64,000 nucleotides of DNA from Cognatundibacterium squillarum (GTDB taxonomy: Bacteria > Pseudomonadota > Gammaproteobacteria > Burkholderiales > Burkholderiaceae_D), in contig NZ_BMYU01000002.1 in assembly GCF_014652435.1 (NCBI RefSeq), forward strand, positions 496,001-560,000, read 5' to 3'. The notes under the pieces were generated by a model. That model saw nothing but the letters and a program-made list of their open reading frames with translations. It did not search any database and was not told the origin of the DNA. The translations under genes and the position numbers were made by a program. Shown here piece after piece: positions 42,983-52,196 of the stretch (position 1 is the first letter of the stretch; the number at the start of each line of letters is the position of its first letter).

Positions 42983-43696
42983 ATGAAATCTCATTTCGAA
43001 CAATTTATCAACGTCGCCAATTCTCCCGGCTTGCGTACTTCACGTCTTCGCCGGGTACGTTTCCAAACCTTTTGCTGGAATTTACGCCCGCAATTGTCTG
43101 CGCTGATCAAACGGAGTATGGATATTTGCGGCTCGCTGTGTGGTCTGATTTTGCTCAGCCCGCTGTTTCTGATAACGGCCGCAGCAATCGCAGTCAACAG
43201 CAAAGGACCTGTACTGTTCTGGCAAGACAGGGTAGGCAGACACGGACGCAGCTTTCGCTTTCCGAAGTTTCGCTCTATGCGCATACATTCTGCGGCAGAG
43301 CGCAGCGCACTCGAAAGCAAAAATCAGCATCAGAATCATTTGACGTTCAAACTGCGAAACGACCCACGCATCACGCCAGTCGGGCGCTGGATACGCAAAA
43401 CCAGTATTGATGAATTGCCGCAACTCTGGTGTGTGCTGAAAGGTGATATGTCCCTTGTTGGCCCGCGTCCGCCGCTGGTCAGCGAAGTCGATCGCTACTG
43501 CACTCATGACCGCTCACGTCTGAATATACGTCCGGGCCTGACCTGTCTTTGGCAAATCAGCGGGCGTTCGGATCTGGCATTTGAACAGCAATTACTGCTG
43601 GATCAGCAATATATCGACAATCAGTCCTTATGGCTGGATCTGAAAATTCTGTTCCTGACAGTGCCGGCTGTAATCAGTGGGAAAGGAGCATACTGA
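42983..43696 (+). CDS. Undecaprenyl-phosphate sugar-1-phosphate transferase (priming enzyme)
   Basis: A 237-residue bacterial sugar transferase that would start repeat-unit synthesis by loading a sugar-1-phosphate onto undecaprenyl phosphate at the inner membrane. One hydrophobic helix ([21 protein letters not shown]) is followed by [59 protein letters not shown] and [16 protein letters not shown], the complete catalytic motif set. It is a short WbaP/WcaJ-type enzyme without the extra N-terminal helices. The next gene overlaps by 1 bp (TGATG). Confidence 0.92.
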   Translation: MKSHFEQFINVANSPGLRTSRLRRVRFQTFCWNLRPQLSALIKRSMDICGSLCGLILLSPLFLITAAAIAVNSKGPVLFWQDRVGRHGRSFRFPKFRSMRIHSAAERSALESKNQHQNHLTFKLRNDPRITPVGRWIRKTSIDELPQLWCVLKGDMSLVGPRPPLVSEVDRYCTHDRSRLNIRPGLTCLWQISGRSDLAFEQQLLLDQQYIDNQSLWLDLKILFLTVPAVISGKGAY

Positions 43697-44985
43697 TGAA
43701 ATCCGCTTTGCGACTGCAGCTCCGCACGCTCTGCAAATATCTGTTGCAAGCCTGCCTGACAGTACCAGTGGTATTCATGATGTCGCTGGCCTGCCTACCC
43801 ATAAGAATCCTGAGCGGTTCGCTGCCGCTATTCATCCGCAGGTCTGAACAATATGCAGGCAAAAACCAATTGATGATTACTGCGCTAATCATCAATCCCG
43901 CCCTGCCCGCCAAGCTCAGGCAATTGCTGACTGCCGTACGCGCCGACGCATTTCCAGCACTGTTACTGATAATGCGCGGGCACTGTGACCTGGTAGGGCC
44001 GCGCCTGTGCAGTAAGGAAGAAGCACTGGAATTGAGCCTGCCATCCGGCAGATACGACGTGTTACCCGGAGTGATTTCGGCATACGCGTTAAAAGTACGT
44101 ATGAATATTGCTTTTCAGTCGGAAGCAGAAACCGAACAAGAATATCTGTTAAACCGCAGCCTGCGCCATGATGCCGGGATATTGTTGCGCTATATGCTGA
44201 CCAGCCTGTACGGTGCGAATAGCACTGGACACCGGGTACAGGAACAAATCGCCGGAATTCCTTTTATTAATCTGTCACAGGATGAACTGGTCAGCGCAAT
44301 AATGCTTGCATTGCGTATGCAGTGCCGCACCCGCATCGCCTTTGTTAACCCGGACTGTGTGAACATCGCCTGTAAGCAAGCAGACTATAAAGACTGCCTG
44401 TGCCAGGCTGACTGGGTTTGCCCGGATGGTATAGGAATGCGGATTGCAGGACACTTACTGGGTCGCGAAGTGCGCCAGAATCTGAACGGAACAGACTTGC
44501 TACCGACGCTGTGTAAGGCGATAGAAAACACGCATCACTCCGTTTATCTGCTGGGTGCAAGACCCGGGGTTGCAGAAAAAATGGCGCGGTGCCTGCAACT
44601 CCGTTTCCCGGGTCTGAAAATTGCCGGTACACAACATGGCTACTTCAGCGAGGCAGATACCACCAAGGTGATCAGTAGCATCAGGAACAGTCAGGCCAGC
44701 ATCCTGCTGGTTGGCTTCGGCGCACCCAAGCAAGATTTATGGTTACAACAGCATCTGGCAGATACAGGAGCCTGCATAGGAATCGGGGTTGGCGGACTGT
44801 TTGACTTTTATTCCGGCAATATTCCGCGTGCACCGCAATGGATGCGAGAACTCGGGTTAGAGTGGGTGTTCCGCCTTCTGCAGGAGCCGCAACGTATGTG
44901 GAGACGGTATCTGATCGGGAACATAGTGTTCCTGCATCGTGTAATCACTGAAAAGAGACACACTGGTAAAGGGAGTCTGAAATGA
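43696..44985 (+). CDS. Fusion of degenerate sugar transferase and WecG/TagA-type glycosyltransferase
   Basis: A 429-residue protein from ATG 43696 (GGAG Shine-Dalgarno inside the upstream stop region). Residues about 190-420 are a WecG/TagA/CpsF transferase: AFVNPDCVNIACKQADYKDCL, CPDGIGMRIAGHLLG, NGTDLLPTLCKA, LLGARPGVAEKMA and LVGFGAPKQDLWLQQH. Residues 1-180 resemble a priming transferase with eroded motifs: IMRGHCDLVGPRLCSKEEA parallels [13 protein letters not shown], and LPGVISAYALKVRMNIAF parallels [18 protein letters not shown] of the preceding gene, but the PKFRSMR and DELPQL segments are gone. The N-terminal part is probably non-catalytic and may dock with the upstream enzyme (inference). 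The transferase part would add the second sugar. Confidence 0.85.
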   Translation: MKSALRLQLRTLCKYLLQACLTVPVVFMMSLACLPIRILSGSLPLFIRRSEQYAGKNQLMITALIINPALPAKLRQLLTAVRADAFPALLLIMRGHCDLVGPRLCSKEEALELSLPSGRYDVLPGVISAYALKVRMNIAFQSEAETEQEYLLNRSLRHDAGILLRYMLTSLYGANSTGHRVQEQIAGIPFINLSQDELVSAIMLALRMQCRTRIAFVNPDCVNIACKQADYKDCLCQADWVCPDGIGMRIAGHLLGREVRQNLNGTDLLPTLCKAIENTHHSVYLLGARPGVAEKMARCLQLRFPGLKIAGTQHGYFSEADTTKVISSIRNSQASILLVGFGAPKQDLWLQQHLADTGACIGIGVGGLFDFYSGNIPRAPQWMRELGLEWVFRLLQEPQRMWRRYLIGNIVFLHRVITEKRHTGKGSLK

Positions 44986-46322
44986 ATACTTCATTTGATG
45001 CTGTAGTGCTTGATCACTGGCCAGCACAGGATCACATCCTGGCGGAATCTGATTTTGATCCAGCGATGATGCAGGCTGGCGGCAAACCCATGCTGGAAAG
45101 AATCATCGCCAGACTGGCAGACAGCGGATACAGACAAATACTGGTGGTACTGGGTAATTTTCCTGCTTCGCACCGGAATTTTCTCGCTGATGGGACACGC
45201 TGGGGCGTCAGTATTCGCTACACCTACGCATGCCGGCAAGGCACGCCTTTGCGTCTGGTGGCGAATATGCTGCAAACTCAGCAGGGCCAGATCACGCTTG
45301 CCTGTGCCGACACTCTGTTACATGAGCAGGATGTGCTGGACGATGACCATGTATGCTGCTATCTGAACGAAGGCGTGGTGTGCTGGTCCGGCTGGGCCAG
45401 ATTGCCTGCATCTGAAGCAGCACGACTGCTGAAAGTATCTGCAAATCGAGCAGCACTGGAAGAAGCGATGATCGCGGATCACAACCTCTGCCGTTATAAA
45501 GATCATGCACCACTGAGTAGTGCGTGTGCCAGCGACATTATCAATTTGCCGCACCAAATCTTTCAGCGTCATATGCTGAAACCACATACTGGCGAATCAC
45601 CGCGCCTGAGCCAGGTTGCAGCGGATGCTCACATCATTCAACCCGTCTACATCGGTCAGAATGTCCTGATCGGTGCCGGCTGCGAGATCGGGCCGAACGT
45701 GATTATCGAAGACAACTGCATGATCAGTCAGGGCTGCCAGATCAGTAACAGCAGCATTGCGACCGGCACTTATCTTGGACAGAGCTTACTGATTCGTGAT
45801 GCGCATGTCACACCATCCGCAATTCTGAAGGCTGATCATCAGGTGTCCATTCCGAAAAATGACTACGAAATTCTTGGTGCGGTTGAGGAAACGATGCCCG
45901 TAGGTATCACTGTCGGCGAACGCTGCGCCGGAATTGCACTGTGGCTGATCAGCACCCCCGCCAGTTTCTATTTAAAGCATTTTTCCAGCCGCGATCTGCC
46001 GCCGAAGCTTCAGAAACTGGTGGAAATTCAGGAAAAACTACCGAAGGTATTTCGTGGAAAAATGGCACTGTTCGGACTGACACATCGTTCAGAAACCGAA
46101 CTTGTTCTGTTGCCGCCAGAGTGGAAAAGCCTGTACCAGAAACACCGCGTTGGTGTTCTGAATGAAGCCATTTTTTTGTCCGAAAATGACATTACCAATG
46201 AGACTGCATTTTTTGCTGACATAAAATCGACAAGACGTAGTAGCATCAGGGAAAAATACCGCATCGTTTCCTATTTTCTTTCAGGTGTCTGGGGCGCAAA
46301 AACAGCGCTCCACTCTGCCTGA
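44982..46322 (+). CDS. Second degenerate nucleotidyltransferase/beta-helix protein with extra C-terminal domain
   Basis: A 446-residue protein, ATGA-overlapped with the preceding gene. The N-terminal 180 residues follow a nucleotidyltransferase layout (GGKPMLERIIARLADSGYRQ, then QGTPLRLVANML where GTAGA would be), but the starting Gly-rich loop is replaced by VVLDHWPAQDHIL, so activity is doubtful. Residues about 210-290 are left-handed beta-helix repeats (IIQPVYIGQNVLIGAGCEIG and similar). The C-terminal third, with FGLTHRSETELVLLPPEWKS, resembles no enzyme I can name. It may be a scaffold or allosteric partner of the homologue at 39602 (inference). Confidence 0.72.
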   Translation: MNTSFDAVVLDHWPAQDHILAESDFDPAMMQAGGKPMLERIIARLADSGYRQILVVLGNFPASHRNFLADGTRWGVSIRYTYACRQGTPLRLVANMLQTQQGQITLACADTLLHEQDVLDDDHVCCYLNEGVVCWSGWARLPASEAARLLKVSANRAALEEAMIADHNLCRYKDHAPLSSACASDIINLPHQIFQRHMLKPHTGESPRLSQVAADAHIIQPVYIGQNVLIGAGCEIGPNVIIEDNCMISQGCQISNSSIATGTYLGQSLLIRDAHVTPSAILKADHQVSIPKNDYEILGAVEETMPVGITVGERCAGIALWLISTPASFYLKHFSSRDLPPKLQKLVEIQEKLPKVFRGKMALFGLTHRSETELVLLPPEWKSLYQKHRVGVLNEAIFLSENDITNETAFFADIKSTRRSSIREKYRIVSYFLSGVWGAKTALHSA

Positions 46323-46373
46323 CGAGTGTGTCAGCTTTGTTTAAACGCAATACCGACCCGACAGGAGGCCACT

Positions 46374-46733
46374 ATGAATCTGATTACCACAGAACTGAAA
46401 TCCGGCATCGCTATTATCTCTTTTCAATGCGAAAGTCTGGATGCGGGAAATATCAAAAAATTCCGGGAAGAAGTCACACCAGTACTGGAAAGTGCTGATC
46501 ATGTTTTAATCGACATGAGTAAGCTCTCTTTTGTCGACAGCTCTGGTCTGGGTGCGCTGCTAACCTGTTACCGTAGTCTGACCACACGTGACAGCGACTT
46601 ACGGCTTTTTGGCCTGTCCAAGCCTGTACTGGCTCTGTTTGAACTGGTTCGTATGCACCGCCTGTTTTCTATTTATGAAAACCGAGACGAGGCGATCGCA
46701 GATATCGAACTTTGTGATGCGGACAAGTCCTGA
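46374..46733 (+). CDS. STAS-domain anti-sigma-factor antagonist
   Basis: A 119-residue STAS protein from ATG 46374 (Shine-Dalgarno AGGAGG). The core VLIDMSKLSFVDSSGLGALL carries the DSSG motif whose Ser is the phosphorylation target in SpoIIAA/RsbV proteins. In partner switching the unphosphorylated form binds an anti-sigma or kinase, and a PP2C phosphatase reactivates it. The next gene encodes a protein with both PP2C and HATPase domains, making a complete switch. No sigma factor gene is nearby, so the final target may be an EPS protein rather than transcription, as proposed for SypA-type proteins. Confidence 0.9.
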   Translation: MNLITTELKSGIAIISFQCESLDAGNIKKFREEVTPVLESADHVLIDMSKLSFVDSSGLGALLTCYRSLTTRDSDLRLFGLSKPVLALFELVRMHRLFSIYENRDEAIADIELCDADKS

Positions 46734-46834
46734 GACTGAATAGTATCCTCTTGCCGGCATACCACCTCAAACACTTAAGATGCGATGATGGCGGATGCCG
46801 GTTATGAAAAATCCGCCGACGGAGGAGCGTACGC

Positions 46835-48874
46835 ATGAATGAGCCACTGTCCCCCGTTTGCAGCCAAACTGCGGTAACTGCTGCCGGGAATCAGGAACAA
46901 CAGACTATATTCGCAGCAATGACGGAGTTTGCCTGCGACAGTATGGTGTGCTGCGACTCGTCCGGAAACATACTGTACAGCAATGCTGCATTTCGCCAAC
47001 TTTGCGGCTTATCTGAAAATGAATTGTCACAGCGGTCTGTGACCAGTTTTTTGTTCTGCACTTCCGGAGAGACCCGTCCTGTGCTGACATTGCTCCTCGA
47101 CAAGCAATTACAGTATCAGACCAATGAATGGCAAATTCAACAACAAAATGGGCGCAAAACTGCGGTTGATGTCAGAGTCAGCCATTTTGTATCCGGTGAC
47201 CGCACTTTGTTCAGTATGCAGCTGCGCGACATCAGTCAGCAAAAACAATTTGCGTCGGAGAGTGCGTGGGGTATTTCATTACTACGGGAGCTAACGCGCG
47301 AACTGGAATTCCGGCGTTACGCTGTTGATCAGCATTCCATTGTCAGCATTACGGATTTTGATGGAAATATCACTTACGCTAACGAGAAATTTTTGTCCAT
47401 CAGTGGCTACAGCAAGCAAGAGCTGATCGGACGCAAGCATTCTGTGCTCAGATCAGGTATTCAGAATGACGCGTTTTATCACCAGTTGTGGCAAACCCTG
47501 CGCAAAGGGCAGGTATGGCATGGCGAGATAGCCAATCGCAAGAAAGACGGTAGTCTTTACTGGGTTGCCTCCACAATAGTTCCCTGGATTTCTGAAACCG
47601 AACCGACACGATATATTTCGATAGAAACTGATATCACACATCAGAAACAAACTGAACACTCGCTCGCTGCGTTGCGTCGCAGAGAATTAAGAACCGGATT
47701 TGAAATTCAGAAAAATATGCTGTGGGGAAAACCCCCTGCTTATCTGCGTCATACCCGGATCGCCACATTCAGCGAAGCGTCGCAAGGCGTGGATGGCGAT
47801 TTTTTTGCTTTTAACCGCTACAGCGAGCATTGTTTTGAAGTGCTGGTCGGCGATGTGATGGGTAAGGGAATTCCGGCAGCACTGATCGGTGCCGGCGTTA
47901 AGAACTGCTATAACGAAGCACTCGTGCAACTTCTGGTGGAAAGCAATGGTATCAGTCTGCCGGAACCGGAGCATATCATCAACCATATACATCAGACGCT
48001 GACCAGCCGCCTTATCAGCCTGAATGCTTTTGTGACGCTGGCCCTGTATCGCTTTGATCTGAAGAATTTGTGCCTCAGCTATGTGAATGCCGGTCACACA
48101 CCCGGCGTATTGCTGCGCAATCGAGAATATCAGACCCGGCAATTGCTTGGCGATAATCTGCCTATTGGCGTGATCGAGCACGAGATTTATAAACAGATCA
48201 GTATCCCTATACAGCATGGTGATGCTCTGCTTGCCTACTCGGATGGTATTACTGAAGTCAAGGATGGTAAAAACGAAGATTTCGGTGAACAGCGATTGGC
48301 TGAATTTATGATAAAAGCAAAAATGGCCAGTCTGCCGCCGGCACTGATCTTACAACATTTGCGTAACACACTGCGACTGTTCAGTGGTAATCCGGTACTG
48401 ACTGACGATCAGACTGCTATCTTTATCGAGCTTGAGCATTTGCCTGTAACCTGTACGCACAGTGAATATCCAGTAGAAACACCAGCATGGCATGAATTCA
48501 GCTGGGACCTTACCAAACTCAGCATGCTGCGCGAAAAAATATTGCAATACTGCGCGGCACTGGATGAAATGAAAACCCATGCGCTGATTCTGGCCACTTA
48601 CGAAGCAGCAACTAATGTTTTACGTCATAGCCCTCCACATTTGAACGACCAGAATTTATTTTTTAAACTGTCAGGAACAGGGCGCGGAATCATGGCAGAA
48701 CTGGCTTATGTCGGCACGCCTTACCAACCACCTGCCGAAATTGTCCCCGATCTCAGCGGTGACAAAGATGGTGGCTATGGCCTGTTTATTATTCAGCAGT
48801 CGGTCTCTGAAGTACGCTATCTGACACCTTTACCTGACGTCTGTATCATACAGCTGGAGCAATACTACTCATGA
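46835..48874 (+). CDS. PAS-PAS-PP2C phosphatase with HATPase kinase domain
   Basis: A 679-residue cytoplasmic regulator. Two PAS domains lie at about residues 30-135 (SGNILYSNAAFRQLCGLSE) and 165-275 (DGNITYANEKFLSISGYSK, then DITHQKQ). A SpoIIE-type PP2C phosphatase follows (about 300-515): SQGVDGDFFAF, VGDVMGKGIPAALIG, LAYSDGITEVKDG and LTDDQTAIF supply the metal-binding Asp residues. The C-terminus (about 540-679) is an RsbW-like HATPase: ATYEAATNVLRHS (N box) and DGGYGLFIIQQS (G box). One protein could therefore both phosphorylate and dephosphorylate the upstream STAS protein, similar in logic to SypE or HsbR. The PAS pair suggests redox or ligand input. Its stop overlaps the next gene by ATGA. 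Confidence 0.9.
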   Translation: MNEPLSPVCSQTAVTAAGNQEQQTIFAAMTEFACDSMVCCDSSGNILYSNAAFRQLCGLSENELSQRSVTSFLFCTSGETRPVLTLLLDKQLQYQTNEWQIQQQNGRKTAVDVRVSHFVSGDRTLFSMQLRDISQQKQFASESAWGISLLRELTRELEFRRYAVDQHSIVSITDFDGNITYANEKFLSISGYSKQELIGRKHSVLRSGIQNDAFYHQLWQTLRKGQVWHGEIANRKKDGSLYWVASTIVPWISETEPTRYISIETDITHQKQTEHSLAALRRRELRTGFEIQKNMLWGKPPAYLRHTRIATFSEASQGVDGDFFAFNRYSEHCFEVLVGDVMGKGIPAALIGAGVKNCYNEALVQLLVESNGISLPEPEHIINHIHQTLTSRLISLNAFVTLALYRFDLKNLCLSYVNAGHTPGVLLRNREYQTRQLLGDNLPIGVIEHEIYKQISIPIQHGDALLAYSDGITEVKDGKNEDFGEQRLAEFMIKAKMASLPPALILQHLRNTLRLFSGNPVLTDDQTAIFIELEHLPVTCTHSEYPVETPAWHEFSWDLTKLSMLREKILQYCAALDEMKTHALILATYEAATNVLRHSPPHLNDQNLFFKLSGTGRGIMAELAYVGTPYQPPAEIVPDLSGDKDGGYGLFIIQQSVSEVRYLTPLPDVCIIQLEQYYS

Positions 48875-49743
48875 AAACCGGAAATCCCCCCCGCTTGCTG
48901 CGGCAACCCTGCCCCGAGACAGCATCTGTATTTGAATCGCTGTCAGTCGCCGATCTGATCTGGGTAGCCGAAGACGACATGGTCAATCAGGTCACGATAG
49001 AACATTTACTGTCCTGTCACTGCCTGAAATCACGCTTTTTTCCCAACGGTGAAGCTTTGTGTCTGAGCCTGCGTGAAGCTTACGACACCAGACAAGCCTT
49101 ACCCGCACTGATATTAATGGATCTGGAAATGCCGGTGCTGAATGGTATCGAAGCATCACAGATACTTCGCTCAGCCGGCTGGGATTTTCCGATTGTCGCC
49201 CTGACTGCCAGTCCGAGCGCCGAAATCATACAAACTTGTCATGATTATGGTATTGATGATGTGCTGAGTAAGCCATTTGACCGTTTTTCTTTACGCTCCT
49301 GCCTGCAACGCTACCTCGGCCCGTTGTTCAGCACCTTATCCGGGCCTGCCCCGAGTCCGCTACCGTCTGTCAGCAATGCAGACTCTGTCGATCTGCCTAC
49401 TTTGCTGAACCGGGTAATGGGCAAACAAGCCGTCGCCATCTCTGCGTTAAGCCTGTTTGTCAGCCAGTATCAGGACAGTAGTGAAGACCTGAAACGACTG
49501 CTGCAACAAAAGCAGTTTCCCGAAATTCAGCGCCTGATCCATAAGCTGCTGGGTGCTGCTGCCAATATTTCAGCCAATAAACTGATATTACAACTGGAAC
49601 AACTGCGTGCTGCACTGCGTGACACGAATGACGCCAATGCTCTGTCGGTGCTGCAAATGATGCAGCAGGAATTTGCGCAAATTGCAGTTTGCCTGACGCA
49701 AATTCAGCAAAGCGTCACCGAAGACCGCAAAAGCACAGCATAA
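48871..49743 (+). CDS. Receiver plus HPt protein
   Basis: A 290-residue protein with no DNA-binding or output enzyme domain. The receiver (about residues 28-145) has VAEDDMVNQ, acceptor Asp in ILMDLEMPVLNGI, Thr in ALTASP and Lys in LSKPFDR. After a Pro/Ser-rich linker comes an HPt domain (about 175-285) with the acceptor His in RLIHKLLGAAANISA. This arrangement resembles a detached end of a hybrid kinase phosphorelay. The ATGA overlap with the PP2C-HATPase gene makes physical or functional coupling very likely. A cognate histidine kinase is not in the window. Confidence 0.88.
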   Translation: MKTGNPPRLLRQPCPETASVFESLSVADLIWVAEDDMVNQVTIEHLLSCHCLKSRFFPNGEALCLSLREAYDTRQALPALILMDLEMPVLNGIEASQILRSAGWDFPIVALTASPSAEIIQTCHDYGIDDVLSKPFDRFSLRSCLQRYLGPLFSTLSGPAPSPLPSVSNADSVDLPTLLNRVMGKQAVAISALSLFVSQYQDSSEDLKRLLQQKQFPEIQRLIHKLLGAAANISANKLILQLEQLRAALRDTNDANALSVLQMMQQEFAQIAVCLTQIQQSVTEDRKSTA

Positions 49744-49773
49744 AAATTCAGGCGATGCAGCTGCAACATGGCA

Positions 49774-51156
49774 TTACTGAATAATGCGTTTACCCGGAAA
49801 AGCTGAATCGTCCACTTGATGTTCAGGCTGCGCTTCGGTAGCGGGCAGATAATCCTGCGGCCGGTAAGGCCGGATCAGGCACGCATCGGCCCACCCGAAA
49901 ATCAGAAAAACCGCCGGAATTACCTGTTCCCCCAGATACACCGTCACCAGCGATACTGCCACCATCACGATAATACCGGCATGTGTCATTGCCAGTGAGG
50001 CAGCTCCCGGCAACTCTTTCATACCACGGATCACCAGACGCACACTCAGCGACAACATCAGTACAACCAGTAATAGCATGGTGCTCAGACCATGCATTAA
50101 GGTCAGCAGCAAATAATAATTATCAATTGACTCCATGCCCGGCACCTTAGGCCAGGTGTTTCTGCCCCAGCCAAATACAGCATGCTCGATAGCAATATCA
50201 ATATATTTTTCCATCAGCACTTTACGGTACATCGCAGATTCCTGCGACATCGTCATTTTCATGCCCGGCTGTATATCCAGATACGACTGAAAACCAACGT
50301 ACAGCGCCGGCACACAGACCAGCACCAAAGCCAGCAAGATCCATAATGCACGGCGACGATTTTTGGTACGGCTCAGGAATACGATCATTGCACCGGCAAC
50401 ACCTCCGAGCCACGGTCCTCTGGCAACCGTCATGACCATTCCCAGAAAAAAAAGCACTGTCAGAACTTTGGCAGGATCCCAGGGCAAACGCTTTAACAAG
50501 TGCAAATGTCCGTCCCAGTGCCCTCCCCACTGTAACCAGCGATGCAGCCTGTACGTCATTGCCATCATAATGCCCGCCAGAATTGCATGAGCAAACGGCC
50601 CGGCAATTCTGGCAAAGCCGTAGCGAAAGGTGGTCACCCAGCCCATACCCTGCCCGGGGAAAAATGGCTGCAGCAACGCAATAAACGGATTAAAACCAAA
50701 CCGCGCCTCATAAATGCAGATAAACGTCACCACTGCCATCAGACCGACAAATACCCTGGTCAACGCAATCTCTATATCCTCAGCCAGCAAGCAAAGCTTA
50801 CAAAGCACATAGGGAAATAAGGCTGCCGACCACATGGTTACCGTCAGATTGCGTGCATCATTGATGTTACTGCCTGCGTATTCGGAATAAGACATGCACA
50901 TCATCAGTGCAATCACCATCAAATCCGTGATCGTCCACTTCCAGAAACGCCGGTATTGCTGAATCGCAAACGGAATAATGCCCAGTATCATGGCCTGATT
51001 GATACTGAGTTTGGGCAAGCCCGTCATCTGTGTATGAAAGGTATCGGGAAACAGCAGCAGCGATGGCAAATAGACGTAAAGAAATAGCCACGCTGCGTTA
51101 TGGCGGAACGCAAAAAACAAAGCAATCAGTGGCACCAGAAAAATAATCTCAGCCAT
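49774..51156 (-). CDS. O-antigen ligase/Wzy-like polymerase
   Basis: A 460-residue multi-span membrane protein (about 10-12 helices) from ATG 51156, chosen because the first helix (MAEIIFLVPLIALFFAF) begins there and a GAAAGAG sequence precedes it. The large periplasmic loop has FGWGRNTWPKVPGMESIDNY, like the H/N-rich loop of the O-antigen ligase/polymerase family, and the preceding VARGPWLGGVAGAMIVFLSR carries the conserved Arg. In this locus the likely role is Wzy polymerisation of flipped repeat units. It converges on the receiver-HPt gene and is separate from the other EPS operons. Confidence 0.85.
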   Translation of the reverse strand: MAEIIFLVPLIALFFAFRHNAAWLFLYVYLPSLLLFPDTFHTQMTGLPKLSINQAMILGIIPFAIQQYRRFWKWTITDLMVIALMMCMSYSEYAGSNINDARNLTVTMWSAALFPYVLCKLCLLAEDIEIALTRVFVGLMAVVTFICIYEARFGFNPFIALLQPFFPGQGMGWVTTFRYGFARIAGPFAHAILAGIMMAMTYRLHRWLQWGGHWDGHLHLLKRLPWDPAKVLTVLFFLGMVMTVARGPWLGGVAGAMIVFLSRTKNRRRALWILLALVLVCVPALYVGFQSYLDIQPGMKMTMSQESAMYRKVLMEKYIDIAIEHAVFGWGRNTWPKVPGMESIDNYYLLLTLMHGLSTMLLLVVLMLSLSVRLVIRGMKELPGAASLAMTHAGIIVMVAVSLVTVYLGEQVIPAVFLIFGWADACLIRPYRPQDYLPATEAQPEHQVDDSAFPGKRIIQ

Positions 51157-51353
51157 TACTGCTCTTTCGGATAACAGGCCTGACCTGTCTGACTGCAAAA
51201 ATATGAACCGGGAAGCAGGCAGCATACAATGCCTGGCTGGCATGCGATACCGCCTGAATACATGTTAGCGCGGCCTGTCAGCATTGAGAAGCCCTGTGTT
51301 GCAGCCGTCCTGTTAACGGGCTGCAGCGAAGCAATCAGGAACTGATTTGTTCC

Positions 51354-51689
51354 TCAACCCCCTGCATTTTTAAACGCAGACTCACAAGGCAGAATGTGCT
51401 CGATCGCCAGCAGACTGCCGTCATCGGCCAGTAAACGACCACCATCCTGCAAAAACTGTTGTATCAGATTGCGCGCCAGCCCCATGGCCAGCGCCAGCGC
51501 ATGCACAGCATCGCAACCGTGGATATCCGCCAGCCGCCCGAACAAAGGTGTCAGGCTGACCGGACAAGCCCACTCTTCAAATTCCACACCCTGCACCTGA
51601 TACGGTAATCCGATATCGAGCTGCAGGCTGAAGGTCTCGCCATCTTTTGCGATGGCGTTCCAGCCTGAAGATGCAATCACTGCCTGCAT
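51354..51689 (-). CDS. Small hypothetical protein
   Basis: A 111-residue soluble protein with no signal peptide or membrane span. It is acidic and opens MQAVIASSGWNAIAKDGETFSLQLDIG, suggesting a small beta-sheet followed by a helix (DAVHALALAMGLARNLIQQFL). I do not recognise the family. It may be co-transcribed with the DUF1304 gene upstream (21-bp gap), but no functional link is apparent. Codon use and composition resemble the neighbours, so it is probably a genuine gene. Confidence 0.6.
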   Translation of the reverse strand: MQAVIASSGWNAIAKDGETFSLQLDIGLPYQVQGVEFEEWACPVSLTPLFGRLADIHGCDAVHALALAMGLARNLIQQFLQDGGRLLADDGSLLAIEHILPCESAFKNAGG

Positions 51690-51710
51690 ACGCCCTCCTT
51701 TTCGCTGGCG

Positions 51711-52061
51711 TCAGGCCAGATTCAGTGTAATCAGACCCAGCGCAGCCGGAACTGCCTGAATGAAGATAATTTTCTTACTGGCTGTCATACCACCAAATAC
51801 ACCGGCTACGAATACACACAGCAGGAAAAACGTTTTCACTGCGTAGCCATCTGCACCCAGCCAGCATCCCCACAGCAAACCCGCTGCCAGAAAACCGTTA
51901 TACAAACCCTGATTCGCTGCCAGCACTTTGGTTTTGGCCGCCGATTCCGGCGTATTGCCGAAAGCGCGCAAACCCGCAGGCTTATCCCATAGGAACATTT
52001 CCAGCACCAGAATATAAATATGCAAAACACCAATCAGCAACACAATCGCAGAAGACAGCAT
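51711..52061 (-). CDS. DUF1304 family membrane protein
   Basis: A membrane protein of about 116 residues with four predicted helices, starting at the ATG at 52061 (MLSSAIVLLIGVLHIYILVL); a GTG at 52127 would add 22 residues. The first-helix His and GLRAFGNTPESAAKTKVLAANQGLYNGFLAAGLLWG are the hallmark of DUF1304, a family of small inner-membrane proteins without an established function. The start choice is uncertain because no close Shine-Dalgarno is obvious. Confidence 0.85.
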   Translation of the reverse strand: MLSSAIVLLIGVLHIYILVLEMFLWDKPAGLRAFGNTPESAAKTKVLAANQGLYNGFLAAGLLWGCWLGADGYAVKTFFLLCVFVAGVFGGMTASKKIIFIQAVPAALGLITLNLA

Positions 52062-52196
52062 CAGCACCGCAAACTCCCTATTCAACTCAACAATGACCGG
52101 ATAAACATCCAGCCAGTTAGACGACACAAACGATTTAAAGCATGAATTTCAACAATTCATCTTAAAAAACAAATTTACAAAAACCGGTATTCTGGA

